Of a stretch of 64,000 bases of DNA, positions 22,516 to 64,000 are shown one piece after another. The notes below the pieces were generated by a model that was given only the letters and a program-made list of their open reading frames with translations, searched no databases and was not told the origin of the DNA. This stretch comes from Micropterix aruncella (taxonomy: Eukaryota; Arthropoda; Insecta; Lepidoptera; Micropterigidae). The stretch lies in contig OX155972.1 of the NCBI GenBank assembly GCA_944548615.1, positions 2,221,625-2,285,624 of the forward strand, in the 5' to 3' direction. Every line of letters begins with the position of its first letter. Within the stretch, counting starts at the first letter, position 1. The translations under genes were made by a program, and so were the position numbers.

Positions 22516-23097
22516 AATTATATTTATTTTAAGTTTGTTGTAGCAGAGGGTATTTTCAATGTATTTAAATAATTTTCGATGTTTGACAGTTGTTTGTGAT
22601 TTAGAAATGAATAAAATAAATATTTAAATAGCTCGGAAACTGTGGACGTTTCTTTTAAATTCTGCGCGAGGCGCGATTTGTTTCCCAATCTGCAAAACCC
22701 GGTTTATATTTAATTATCGTATTAAAATACACTTAAAATACTAGAGTATTGCTAAAGTTTCTTTGGCACTTCGATGCATATATTTTTCTATTAGTTTCCT
22801 ATAATTTATGTTATTAAATATGTACAGTGTTTAAAAAATATGTTATCGATAAAAACGTTAGAAAAATAATTCGTTGGTATGACTACAGTAGCACCGACAA
22901 AAGAGGCACATATTGCAAGGATCATCAGTATAGGAAATAAGGGGTTCTAGCGCAAGTTGACAATATAGGGTGCCTTCAGATAAAGGGTAGTTCAGGGATG
23001 AACCCTTGGAATAGTGAGTGGTTTGTTGATTTATTGAAAGAAAAAATGATTCTAACCGTTTGAAACTAGTTCACGAGAATTTTTTCTCAAAGTTGCT
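22516..23097. other. AT-rich spacer, no gene seen
   Basis: Nothing recognised apart from ordinary AT-rich sequence. Confidence 0.5.
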
Positions 23098-23960
23098 CAA
23101 TTGCATCATCATCATCATCATCAGCCGGAAGACGTCCACTGTTGGACATAGGACTACCCCATATAATGCCATGACAAACGGTCTTGAGCCGCCTCCGTCC
23201 AGATACTTTCTGCAACCGTGGAAATGTCATCGGTTCATCTTACGGGAAGCTGTCCTTCACTGCGTCTGCCGATTCGTTAACCTTTTTTCCCCGATAATTG
23301 TCGATTCTGCGAGGTATATTGCCTGCCCACTGTCATCTCAAGTCGGAAGTTTTACGAGCTATGTCAGTGACCTTGGGTCTTTTACGGATTTCCTCGTTTC
23401 GGATCCTATCAAGCAATGACACTCCAAGAATAGCTCCTCCATGGCTCGATGGGCGACTTTGAGCTTTTATATGAGGCCAATAATTAGCAACCATGCTTCA
23501 GTGCCATCAGTCCTCATTAGCAACAAGCACTAGTTATAGACTTTCGTCTTGAGTCTCTGAGGTATTTGTCGCGAGATGATATGGTGTAGTTTTCCAAACG
23601 CTGCCCATGCGAGATGGATTCGTTGGCAAACCTCCTTGTCCAAATTGAGTCTATCTAGTTGGATCGTCTGACCCAAATAAACATACTGATCGATTGCTTC
23701 AGTTACATCGTTCCCAAAATGTACCGGTTTGTCGGTACCGAAGAGACATGGGCATTTGACAATATTTCTATCAACAGTTTTAGACATAGCTGCTGGGAGA
23801 CGGTATTGAGGTCTCTGAGCATAAGGTCCTCCATTGATTTAGCCATGATGACTATATCATCGGCAAATCGGAGGTAAGTGATGTTTTCGCCATTGACATT
23901 GATGCTCTATCCGTTGTTATTGTTATAGAAACGCGTACTCTCAAATGCGTACTTTGCCGG
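23098..23960 (-). pseudogene. RTE-type LINE, 3' half of reverse transcriptase
   Basis: Minus-strand translation gives ITYLRFADDIVIMAKSMEDLM (catalytic FADD near 23850) and then, in the frame 23787-23530, YVYLGQTIQLDRLNLDKEVCQRIHLAWAAFGKLHHI. This is diagnostic of insect RTE elements (YIYLGQTIQ...RI.LGWAAFGKL). The 3' end is the 'tccaacagtggacgtc...' block and the (GAT)n run at 23104-23122. Stops and shifts break it. Confidence 0.85.
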
Positions 23961-24059
23961 AATATCAGGATTTTATGGAAATAGGTTCAAGCGGAAAGAA
24001 TAGAGTTTTTACTTCAATTATAATTTTGAATAACTGAGACAGTAGTCAGTTAGTCAGTT

Positions 24060-24600
24060 AGTTTGTCTGGGCTTTTTTCTCGCACTTGGCTTCTTAATTG
24101 GGCCGTTGTGCGTGGCTCATGTTTCTATTTGTATTTATGTTACTCCAGCCAACCCAAGCTGTCCCAGAAGGTTAGCAGCCTGTTTGGGTTGCTACAGGCC
24201 TCCGGGACAGATGCTGGAGATTGTAGTATTTTTGCCCGTTGCTCTGCCACGCTCCTGCATTCCATGAGCACATGCTGTGGCGTTTCTTCTTCCTCCATGC
24301 ATCCTCTGCATAGAGGGCTGTCTGTCATACCTATGGTAAATAGGTGTTTGTTTAAGGGACAGTGGCATGTCATAGTACCTATGACTTTACGGATGTTGTC
24401 CCTTTTTAATCTATTGAGGTTGCGGGCAAGTTTTTTTGGCGCTTCCGGAACCGCGTTCTTTGTTTGCCTGCATCCTGCGTTTTTTTCCATTCTGTAAGGT
24501 GGCTTTCATCGGTGTTCCTGCGTAGCCATGTTTTTATTTGGGCCTGGGGTATGGGCATCAAGGGTTCTGGTCCATATACTATTTTCTGTCTCTAACTGAG
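24060..24600 (-). pseudogene. I-group LINE C-terminal tail (RNase H-associated zinc finger region)
   Basis: Frame 24490-24140 reads NLNRLKRDNIRKVIGTMTCHCPLNKHLFTIGMTDSPLCRGCMEEEETPQHVLMECRSVAEQRAKIL. It has the C-x2-C...H-x4-C zinc motif and 'L.r..lr.l.G.lTGHcpL..HL..lGi.d' pattern found after RNase H in I/LOA-clade LINEs. An upstream piece in another frame (PIPQAQIKTWLRRNTDES) shows a frameshift. Confidence 0.75.
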
Positions 24601-25110
24601 ACATTATTAGAATGTATTCGTCAATCTGACCTATCCTAAGGGTTCAGCCCTATTTTGCCAACGCGCATATTTTACTCAACCCCTGTATTTATATCATGTA
24701 ATTTAAACATCAAATATTCTTAAGAATACTCTGTTAAAAGACAATCAACGCAGTTATATAACAAACAGTAGAAATCCTCAATTTATCGTTGTGGCGCAAA
24801 ATTGCATCATGATTTATAAAGGGGTCTATTCCATAACCGGGGGAGTCTGGAAACGTACGTTTTATATAGTGCGAGAGTAGTTGTTGAACTGATGTCAGCC
24901 ACCCTTGAAACGATTTGTTAGCCAAAACAAACGCAAAGAAATTTTATTATAAACAATGAAGCAATTTTGCACCAAACGACAAAATAGAGAACCTCCTCTC
25001 TATATTTAAAAACTTTGTTGATTGTTTTTTTTTTAATAAAGTACTTCTTTGAATATTTGCTGCTTGAATGTTTAAATTACCTGATAGGAAAACAATATCA
25101 TTACATCTAT
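24601..25110 (-). other. Probable 3' UTR and downstream flank of the transporter gene
   Basis: No coding frame. On the minus strand a candidate AATAAA lies at 24949-24944, about 160 bases after the stop codon at 25111. The end of the transcript is inferred only. Confidence 0.35.
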
Positions 25111-53792
<28,682 letters not shown>

Positions 53793-53849
53793 CTGGAACA
53801 AGACAAAATAACAATAATGAGATAATGAAGGAGTCAAACTTGTTTATAT

Positions 53850-53970
53850 ATTACTTTCCCGGCGCACCAACAGACGAGGAGGGAAAGTATTGTGATCGCG
53901 TATTTTTTTTTTCGAGATGAAGACGGAAATGTTTGATTTTGAGCCTCTCTAAGGCGATTTGAGACTATTT
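53850..53970 (+). repeat. 'tactttcccggcgcaccaac' repeat, second copy
   Basis: Shares 'gagggaaagtattgtga.cgcgtatt...gaagacggaaat' with 56790-56860, and the first part with 17035-17080. Confidence 0.65.
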
Positions 53971-54023
53971 TCAGATGGAAGTCTGGTCTATGTGTCTGTC
54001 TGTCTGTGCGTCTGTTAGTATTA

Positions 54024-54293
54024 CTACAGTATACCAGATAGTAGCTTCTCTTGGAACAAAATTGAAATCAAAGCGAATACGTCACGAGTCGCAAGGACTC
54101 GGATATCGTCGCCAGATGTCCCGCTACTCGGCCCAAGCAGATATCCACACGTTCGAAAATGTCGCCAGCCTTTACCTGCGTATAATGCTAACCATAGGCG
54201 TTCATCGGGACGTAACCCTCTGCCCATATTCCTCGCAACTTCTTCCCGCAATTCCCTGTAGGTCGACAGTAAAGCTACTGGTTGGTATACTGT
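54024..54293. mobile_element. MITE of the CAGTATACCA family, copy 2
   Basis: ACAGTATACCA (54026-54036) and TGGTATACTGT (54283-54293) bound about 268 bp. GTATTA occurs directly on both sides, a possible 6-bp target duplication. Interior blocks match 4030-4330 in reverse and 21993-22343 in the same orientation. Confidence 0.8.
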
Positions 54294-54329
54294 GGTATTA
54301 TTTTTATTTTTTTAATTTATTTTTTATTT

Positions 54330-55390
54330 TATTCCAATAAAAGAGAAAAACAGCGCTCGGGTCTTATGGTAATAAATAATAATAACAATATTACGGCCAA
54401 AATAGTCTCCCTGATAATATACAGTTTATGCGCGTGATGTTGTGTAATAATATTTATATATTATGTTATATAATCATGTTCTCTCGATTTGTGGGTGTGT
54501 ATGATAGAGTAGGATGAGTGTGTTTATATGTGTGATTGTGTGTTAATTGGCTATGTGTAAGTACATATATGTGTATGTGTCATAGTTGTGTATATATGAG
54601 AGTGTGTGATTCGGCACAGGTATGTATCTGTTCAAGCTTTTATGGTCTGGTCTATTACCGCTCAGATAATCTCGTTTTTGCTCATTGAGAATATGTCTAG
54701 TTCCTGAAACGATTCATCGAAGGCTTCCATAATTCGATGCAGAGTTGAATTCCTTGCTTGATTTGTATGGAGTCTGGGTACATTGAATACTCGTGGGTGA
54801 CGAGTTCGGCGCGATGGGACATTTAAGGTTATTCTGCTTAGAATGTGTGGGCTGTCGATATGATGTGAAAGTATATTGTGGAAGTACGTCATATCAGTCA
54901 CTTTACGTCGCTGCTGTAGACTCAGCATTTCGAACCTTGCCAAGCCGTCAGAATATGAGGTATATTCAGCGAGGGTTCGATGACACAAGTGCCTTACGAA
55001 GGTTTTCTGAATACGCTCTATACGGTCAATGTGTACATTGTACTGCGGTGACCATATAGGTGACGCAAACTCCACATACTGCGAACGTAGGCGTTATAAA
55101 GAGTGAAGAGCTCTCAATACGAAACCGAGAGCTCTGTAAGCTTTTCCCACCATGTGTTCAATAAATGTGTCTCCAGCATTAATTGGTTGTCCAGCATTAT
55201 CCTCAAATCCCGCTCTACACTCTTCTCTACTATAATCTATCCGCCTATCCTGTAGTCAAAATCATACATTGATCGGTTACGAGTAAGGTATCCTACCTTG
55301 CTGCATTTCGCCGCATTTAAACTTAGTTTATTGAGATAGCAATGGTCTGACGCGAGCAAGGTCCTCCTGTAATCGATGACACTGTGATAT
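54330..55390 (-). pseudogene. LINE ORF2 tail (family L-54)
   Basis: Upstream pieces at 55390-55080 (YDFDYRIGG, VEKSVERDLRIMLDNQLML) need frameshifts. Frame 55075-54662 reads MEFASPIWSPQYNVHIDRIERIQKTFVRHLCHRTL, then RRTRHPRVFNVPRLHTNQARNST and stop. The GT-rich 3' UTR runs to about 54330. Same family as 15560-16260. Confidence 0.8.
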
Positions 55391-55394
55391 TTCT

Positions 55395-56035
55395 TATTAC
55401 TCTACGATAGCGCCCAAACGCTTAATCCGATTAAGCTGAAATTTAGTATGCAGGCATCATTTCGGTCATGGCGAGAGTTAAAAAGATTGAGGTTGAAATG
55501 AGTCCACCAGAGAGCGCGCTAGTCATACGTCAATTTCGAAATATTGGACATAGGGACTTGAAATTCGGTATACAGGTGCCTTGTTAGACTTACTATTCTG
55601 TGTAAAATTTAGCTTTCAATAACCAAAGATACAAAAAAATATGTTTTGAAATATGTATTTTTAACACGCTTTTATTAGGTCGACCTGTATGTGGTCGACC
55701 TATGTAATGGAATCTAATGTAACTAATTTAACCATCTTCCAAAGATCGTAGCGTCATGAAAATTGGCAGCTGTATGTAGTTCTGATGACAATACAATAAT
55801 ATGGTACTGTCGAACTGATCTGATGATGGAGTCGGAAGATATGAACTGGAACATGATGGAACATCGTATCATAGCTGTGTTTGGACTTGTTAGAAAAGTC
55901 TTGGAATGAACTTTGACCACGATTAGGTTTCAAGGTCTGATGATGAAGCCGGAAGATAGGCACTGGCATTCCATGATGAAATAGCGTATCATAGCCGTGT
56001 GTATGCGAATATCGTATCATGGCCCAAAAGCGTGT
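55395..56035 (-). repeat. Compound interspersed repeat
   Basis: 55415-55470 is the reverse of the 'gatgcctgcat..ccaaatt' family (8255, 41190). 55665-56035 contains an imperfect duplication: 'ctgatgatg.ag(t/c)cggaagata(t/g)g..ctgg' with 'cgtatcatagc(t/c)gtgt', at 55813-55880 and 55937-56003. Confidence 0.6.
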
Positions 56036-56254
56036 TTTTAGTGTTTTTTTTAAACTATTAATTTATTTATTGTTATTCCGATCGAATGTGGCATTTTGTG
56101 GACACGTGGAATATGCACAACTATAGCAGAGAAGACAAGGATTAAGAAAAAGAAGATTTCAAAGCGTGATCTATCAGGAGAAATCAGACATTTATACCGT
56201 AGTTTTAAACGGCAAAAAAATATGGGTTATTCCGACATTGCTTCTCAATACTTC

Positions 56255-56350
56255 TCAATGCGGTCACAGCGGTCACAGCGGAATCCACGGTCACAGCGGT
56301 CACAGCGGAATCCACGGTCACAGCGGTCACAGCGGAATCCACGGTCACAG
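56255..56350 (+). repeat. 27-bp tandem repeat (cggtcacag)2-cggaatcca
   Basis: About 3.5 units, coding in one frame for SQRSQRNPR repeats inside a 99-codon open frame (56096-56395). The frame has no other protein-like feature, so I treat it as a minisatellite. Confidence 0.8.
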
Positions 56351-56744
56351 CGTTCACCACGCCAATCTGTAAATTGTGTGATCCTTGGCTACTAAAAGCG
56401 TGAGTATTTCATCGACTTCAATTGTTAATTTTAAAGCCAATCTCAAATAATGAATCACCAGTCAATTGCGTATCACCGAATTACGTCTACGCTAATTATT
56501 GTGAGAATGGTGTAATGATGCCCATTTATTGAAGTCAATTTATCACGCGTCCAAATTCCGATAGTATAAAACGCTCAGAATGGAAAGATTTGTGCTCGAA
56601 ATTGGAAGATGTATGAAAGGCCATTTTTTTGGTTTCGTGAGGCATACAAACAAGACACGTACAGCGTGTTTCTTTCGAAATTGCCACAACCGTTAATACT
56701 GTTGTATGTGTCTAGGTTCTCCGACAGTGTCAACGTTTTTGTGC

Positions 56745-56915
56745 ATTGATAATAATAATAATAAACTCTTTATTTGCACTTAATTGTACTCTCTCGGCCC
56801 ACCAACCGTCTGTGAGGGAAAGTATTGTGAACGCGTATTTATTTGCGATTAAGACGGAAATATCCATTTTGAGCTCTCCTGTGAGACGATTTAGACCATT
56901 TCTAAGCTGACGTAT

Positions 56916-56946
<31 letters not shown>
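56745..56946 (+). repeat. (AAT)n LINE terminus, 'gcccaccaac' repeat and poly-T
   Basis: 'aataataataataaactctttatttgca' at 56749-56777 equals the LINE end at 36370-36406. The third copy of the 'agggaaagtattgtga' repeat follows (56790-56910), then T30 at 56917-56946. Confidence 0.7.
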
Positions 56947-56949
<3 letters not shown>

Positions 56950-57039
56950 GTAAGGTTTTAAAAAGCTTCAAAAGCCTGGCCTGTATGTGTGTGCATTTGT
57001 GTATTGGCACAGTGTGGGACTCACTAGTACGTGCATAAC

Positions 57040-57478
57040 CACTAAAAACACTCCTTACTCTTCTCTTGCCTGGATCCCCCCGGGACCACAGTGAAGCGAC
57101 TACTTCGGGGGGGGGGGGGGGGGGGGGCTGTGCTTATGCACTTTTAATTTTCTCAGGGCTAGTTGACGTTACTAGCACGTTGATCATTTCTCCACCTCTG
57201 TTGCAGTTCGGTCATTATTTGCATGACGACCCTACTGACAGCATTCCATGTGCCTTCGTCTCGACACATCTCTTCGACGACGTTTTCCACGCTCAGGGCC
57301 GGCATCTCGCTTCGCACTGCTTCAAATCCTGGACAGTGAAAAACCACATGCTCCGGTGTCTCCTCCACATTTCCACACTCCGGACAGAGCGGTGACGCCG
57401 CGTGCCCAAGCCGATGCAGATACTTCCTGAAACAGCCGTGCCCAGACAGGAACTGTGTCAGATGGAAGCTGACGCTGA
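57040..57478 (-). pseudogene. R1-like LINE C terminus between poly-G and (CT)n
   Basis: Minus frame from about 57478 reads SFHLTQFLSGHGCFRKYLHRLGHAASPLCPECGNVEETPEHVVFHCPGFEAVRSEM, a CCHC-type zinc motif (CPEC...H...C) diagnostic of R1-clade ORF2 ends. Stop at 57159. G21 at 57107-57127 follows in the 3' part, and (CT)n (57511-57550) marks the upstream truncation. Confidence 0.8.
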
Positions 57479-57508
57479 CGTATGTCTGTTTGTCTGTGTG
57501 TGTGTATG

Positions 57509-57553
<45 letters not shown>

Positions 57554-57559
57554 CCATTT

Positions 57560-58385
57560 CGCGTGTGTGTGTGGTAAATTTTAGTCAGAATATCTCATAT
57601 ACAAGCTACACTGATTTTTATTTCTGATTTATTTAATTCCGCCATGCATTTTCTTATTGCAATATTTAAATTCCGCCATATATTTTTTTCAATAAATATT
57701 AACGCTATCTATTGGCGCTTGGCCACAATCCTTTCTTAGCCGAGAAACGAACCGTGTCGCCCGCCCGAGGCGTCGCAAAACAGCCCAACCGGGTACGTCC
57801 ACCGACCGAGAGAGGGCGCTCATCGATTTTATTTTTGAAATTAATATTCAGATGAACTCAGTTCTTGGCTACTTGGCGGGAACTCTCTACGTGATGCAAC
57901 CGATTTTTTACGATAGGTTAACAATACTCAGGTTTTTCTCTACTAAAGAAAAGACTCACTCTGCTTATCATATAGGATACAAATGGGACTGAAAATGGAA
58001 ACAACCTGTATCTGTAGCATCGCGCTCGCGTTCTTAATATTAAGATAACGGGCGTCTTTTAATCTACAGCGACTCGTTCTTTGGGCACGTATCGAATTAC
58101 CGAGGGAGTGTCATCCGAATATTTCGACAGAAAAGACGCAACACCTTCGCGTTCACGACACTACCCAGAATTCGACATTTTGTCACGCACGCTTACCCTA
58201 AGAAAAAATGGTCAAACGTAAGTTCTCCTCCTAAGCAGAGGTTAAAAAAATCAGCGATTGAGCTGTATTTTGAGCTATATTTTGAAATTTGTTTAGCAAT
58301 TTAGTTATTTCACCTGTCACGCACTTGACATTTGGTAATAATGCTCATGATCTTGTGAGGGACCACCCCTCACAAGACTCCAAAT
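57560..58385. other. No gene recognised
   Basis: 57750-57830 is CpG-rich ('cgtgtcgcccgcccgaggcgtcgc'). A perfect hairpin CTTGTGAGGG/CCCTCACAAG lies at 58352-58376. This part may be the leader of the LTR element next to it. Confidence 0.4.
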
Positions 58386-59022
58386 TGTTCGGTGTGAGGT
58401 GGTGGTATCAACTTACGAGTTATCTCCGTATTAAAAGGCGGTTTTGAATGAAGTAGAAGGAATTTATTGATCGAAGGTTTGAATATTGCCAGTTATAACG
58501 CTTCCCGAACAGTTTACGTTGACGCGAGTGCATAGATGCGCGACTGCGGTTACGAGGATATATGGATGAGGATTGTATGTGTGCTCCTAGTATCTTGTAC
58601 TGGGCACGGCTCGAGTCTGTGGGATTACAGACCGATGCCTCGTGACTAGGGAGAATAAGGAAAGGAAACCAAGGAGCCGGATTCGTTGACACACCTCGTG
58701 AGAAGGGTACCGAATATGCCGTCGCAACCTTTGGGGAAGGTGATCACTCGGAGAATGATATGTGACCGAGAAGCCGGGACACCGAAGTGTGCCGTCGCTA
58801 TCTGGAGACATGACCACTCGAGGAATGATACTTTGGTTGCTTTATCGCCGGTTTATATAGGCCGATAAATGATGCAATCCGAAATATTCCGAGTAAAAGT
58901 ATTGTTTCATCGTGCTGATTCATAGCTGCACGGGTTAAAATAATAGCTAAATTGTGTCAGTGGATTTCACTGGAAATCGATGCATTTGTTGATCGCATGT
59001 AATGGACTTAAGGTCCGTTACA
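58386..59022 (-). mobile_element. Candidate LTR (minus strand), 637 bp
   Basis: On minus it begins TGTAACGG and ends CCGAACA, has a TATATAAA at about 58850, and AATAAATTCC at about 58470, the spacing expected of an LTR promoter and poly-A signal. It is followed at once by 'atttggagtcttgtgaggg', which could be a primer-binding region. No coding internal region or second LTR was found, and no target duplication. The open frames inside are likely chance. Confidence 0.35.
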
Positions 59023-59524
59023 ATCTGCTCGGTTTTTGAGTATCGTCTGTATTGCAACGTGTGCATGATTTCCTTAGCAAAATTTTCGTAAGGACATCAT
59101 CGACTTGTTCCATCACCTAAAAAAAACCCTCAGCGACGTATAGATCGCGGGCTAGATTCACGAGCGACGATTGCACTGAACGTAAATGGTAGGTATGATG
59201 GCATGCAAATATGTGGCTATGTGTAGGCTTCGATATACTGTAAGTCCGAGAGTATAGGTATAAGTCCTGGAAAACGGTTGCAAAGTCGCCGAAACATCGG
59301 GTGCTATAAATCCATGCGGTTAATTCCTTTTTTCCCTATTTATAAGTATTGGTGTGCCCACCAGGTGAGCACATGTAAGCATACGCCAACCATGAGTTTC
59401 ATCGACATCGCGAATTTGACTTAGAATTCTGAGAAATCGACTACAAGTCCTGCTTACGTCACTTTCGATATCTTGTTCGGATTTAGAATTATTATTATTA
59501 AATTATAAAAAGAAAACTAATAAT
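59023..59524. other. Non-coding; possible PLE 3' remnant
   Basis: 'gcaaagtcgccgaaacatcgggtgctataaatcc' (59279-59312) resembles the sequence that follows GIY-YIG ORFs in Penelope-like elements, but no nuclease frame precedes it. Confidence 0.35.
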
Positions 59525-60145
59525 CAGTTCAGTGATGCCCTAAAGAAATTTATATTAGAAAAGTCATTTCATACCATAAAAGAATTTGAGATTTGTTGCA
59601 GACTGAACAAAGAAACACACTGAATTACGAAAAGGAAATTTATTTAAAAAATATATTATATTTAAACAACAATTTTTCATTGTTGCTTGCTCTTATTTCT
59701 AGTTTTTTATTGGCATTCTGTGTTTAATTAATTCACGTAATGTTTTTTGATTTTGACATCTAATGTAATATCATTTTTATCTACTGTGTTTTTTATTATT
59801 ATTCAAATGACAATGTATTTCTAATTCTCTTGCTCATTGACTAATTTTGAACTGTTTTTCTTTTTAAGTTACTTCTTAACAAAAATTTTATTCTGGCTTA
59901 GTATTAACTATTATTTATTTTACCTTTATTTTTTGTATTACTGAGAAATTTTAAATACCTACCTAATTTAATATTACCTTTCTGTGATTTTTTGATAAAA
60001 AAAAACTGTAAGCAATTTTACACCTAAAGGCAGGTTGTGTCGCACTGAATTAGTATAAAACTCGACGTTACTACACCACAATTGCAATAAAATAAAACTG
60101 AATTTAATTGAATTGAAATTGAATTGAATTAAATTGAATTTGATG
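59525..60145 (+). pseudogene. LINE ORF2 last codons and long 3' UTR
   Basis: Reads SDALKKFILEKSFHTIKEFEICCRLNKETH then stop (59530-59622), the 'lkk.L..k.fYti.Ef' end of LINE ORF2. AT-rich UTR ends in (TTGAA)n-like repeats at 60090-60142. Confidence 0.65.
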
Positions 60146-60704
60146 GTGTAAACCATACGTGCAAACCATGATAGGTAATTATCGATATTTGCGAATTGAT
60201 ATTATGACCTTACAAATTGGTTGGATTTTACAATTTTACAAATATTAAGTGGGTGGGTACGGAACTTAAAAAACTTTTTCTGCTGGTTCGTTTACATACT
60301 TCGTATCTTCGATTACCTTCCTCTTAATATAAACTAAGATTATATTTTATGCAGGTACAAGGTACAAGGTGTCAAGTTGTGAGTCCCTTCCACAACAAAT
60401 TGGGCTCAGTTTCAAATTAAAATAATCGGATTTAATCCGACACGCTTCTCAGATGGAATTACATGGGGTGCCGACAAACGATGCGCAGAAAGAAATGTCT
60501 CAATTTTACAGCCGTCAGTTAACTTTATCGCTGTTAAAACGGCAGACGGGGAGACGGCGATCAGCTAACCGGACGTTACGACTTGGAGCGACACCGATTA
60601 ACCCTCGAATGGGGAAACTGGCTTCGATGCGTCATTTATATCGAAACATATTATGCCTAAGCTCTATTGTCACCGTGGAAATCCACGGGTAATTAGCCGT
60701 ATCG
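60146..60704. other. Non-coding; probably 5' flank of Rep-A
   Basis: No gene recognised. The frame at 60453-60692 is not shared by other Rep-A flanks. Confidence 0.45.
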
Positions 60705-61700
<996 letters not shown>

Positions 61701-61701
61701 A

Positions 61702-63054
<1,353 letters not shown>

Positions 63055-64000
63055 TGTAAGCTACAACGGGTGAACCCGTCACCTCAGGAAGGTTTAACGA
63101 TATTAGATCGTTCTGTCTTCCGTGAGGTGAGCGCAGAAGACTTGGGACCAAAAACAATCCACAGTCTAGTTACGCCACCTGACCGTCAGAGGCCAAGGCC
63201 TTACGACGAGGTACCGGGAAAAGTAAACAGCCGGTAGCCTCGCCCCCTGACTACCAGTTTAAAAGAATATCTCCGTCTGGAATAAACCGTCAGGATACCT
63301 CCGTCCTCCCGACTGGTGACGGGTCTAAAGTCACTTATGTGGCCTCTACCTGTTGTATTACAGCGGTAATTAAGATAAAATTGATAGCTGACCTGGGTGT
63401 TCTTTGCCCGTAGTGCCACACGGGATCAAGAGTCCCAAGGTCTTTTCGAGAGTGGCAACAGGTCAACATCCACCCCCGCTACTTAGAAGACAGTGTATTT
63501 CTATAGTCTCCAGACCCCTTCAGCAATTAGTCAGAATGCACACCCGATTGGCTTCACCGACCGGTGTGCAAACCGTTCAGTGGCGCCGGGATGCAATACC
63601 TCCGGGAGAAACCGGTCCACCAGCTTTTGAGGCCTGAGACCGAGTTTCTTACCCAAGGTTGCCTTCCACACGAGGAGGCTTCTGAATAGGAGCTGAATCA
63701 TGAGTTGAGGCGATCCGAGAACAAAGGGGATATTGTGGCCAAAGCTGCACGAAACAGTTCACCGCCTGAAACCGTTCACCATACGGTGTACAACGAAGCT
63801 ATCGCGGACCGCGGCATCCTTTGCCCGGCTTATTCACCCGGGATCGGGTGACCGAATGGACGTTTCAAGAGCAGTTGTCATAAGGACCCTCGCTCTATAG
63901 GAAAAATTACTGTTCCCAGACTCCCCCGGCTGTTAGTCGGACTGCACAATCGATTGGCTGGCGCCACACGGTGCGCAAACCGCCAGGAGCGCTTTAAGGT
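63055..64000 (+). repeat. Rep-A copy running off the window
   Basis: Head ACGGGTGAACCCGT at 63066-63079. First body block (63120-63690) is closest to the minus copy at 26625-27205, second body block (63785-64000) to 46710-46930. It shows the same double-body layout as the 43-kb copy. Confidence 0.85.

Noticed and set aside
56096..56395. A Ser/Arg/Gln-rich (SR-like) protein gene
   Set aside because: The SQRSQRNPR stretch comes from a 27-bp minisatellite; the rest of the frame has no domain and no codon bias.
58190..58225. Plus-strand first exon (ATGGTCAAAC then GTAAGT)
   Set aside because: A good start and donor by eye, but only three codons, and no downstream exon could be found.

Overview
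This is intronic and intergenic DNA from an insect genome, most likely a moth or butterfly. The evidence is an AT-rich base composition, a facilitated-trehalose-transporter-like gene split by small exons and very long introns, and repeat signatures typical of Lepidoptera (an RTE-type LINE tail reading through the 'catcatcatc...gtccactg' block, an interspersed repeat with 'ctagctgacccg' and 'cctctttataatattagtatagat', and 'gggtgaaaccgcg...gcagctagt'). No bacterial or viral chromosome features are present.

One host gene can be supported. It is a sugar-porter (MFS, Tret1-like) gene on the minus strand with three coding exons at 53615-53792, 32738-32925 and 25111-26145. Phases and splice sites join correctly into 466 residues. 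The start exon lies upstream of 53792 and was not found. Intron 1 (20.7 kb) and intron 2 (6.6 kb) are filled with mobile elements.

Layout. 1-2.9 kb: a PIF/Harbinger element whose two genes (DDE transposase on plus, MADF/BESS protein on minus) are interlocked, each with an exon inside the other's intron. 2.9-7.7 kb: LINE tails, a 301-bp MITE, and an ORF1-only Jockey-like retroelement bounded by a 12-bp target duplication. 8-12.7 kb: foldback repeat, five-copy 266-bp satellite, tRNA-derived SINE. 12.7-15.5 kb: no gene. 15.5-24.6 kb: five or more decayed LINEs, one with its reverse-transcriptase YADD box changed to YAND. 25-32.9 kb: transporter exons, a piggyBac-like MITE, and a nearly intact two-ORF LINE (28.1-32.5 kb). 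33-42.6 kb: nested LINEs, an element with a zinc-binding plus PD-(D/E)XK-like tail, and three copies of a cruciform-forming MITE. 43-47 and 60.7-64 kb: clusters of an abundant non-coding repeat, here called Rep-A. 47-53 kb: a TA-flanked palindromic MITE, a Penelope-like GIY-YIG domain, and a 257-bp (TA)n run. 54-64 kb: more LINE tails, two candidate LTRs (one splitting a (TA)n array), and very long (TA)n tracts.

Nearly all other long open frames are broken transposon pieces or translations of simple repeats. The least explained structures are Rep-A, the cruciform MITE trio, the interlocked Harbinger genes, and the ORF1-only retroelement.
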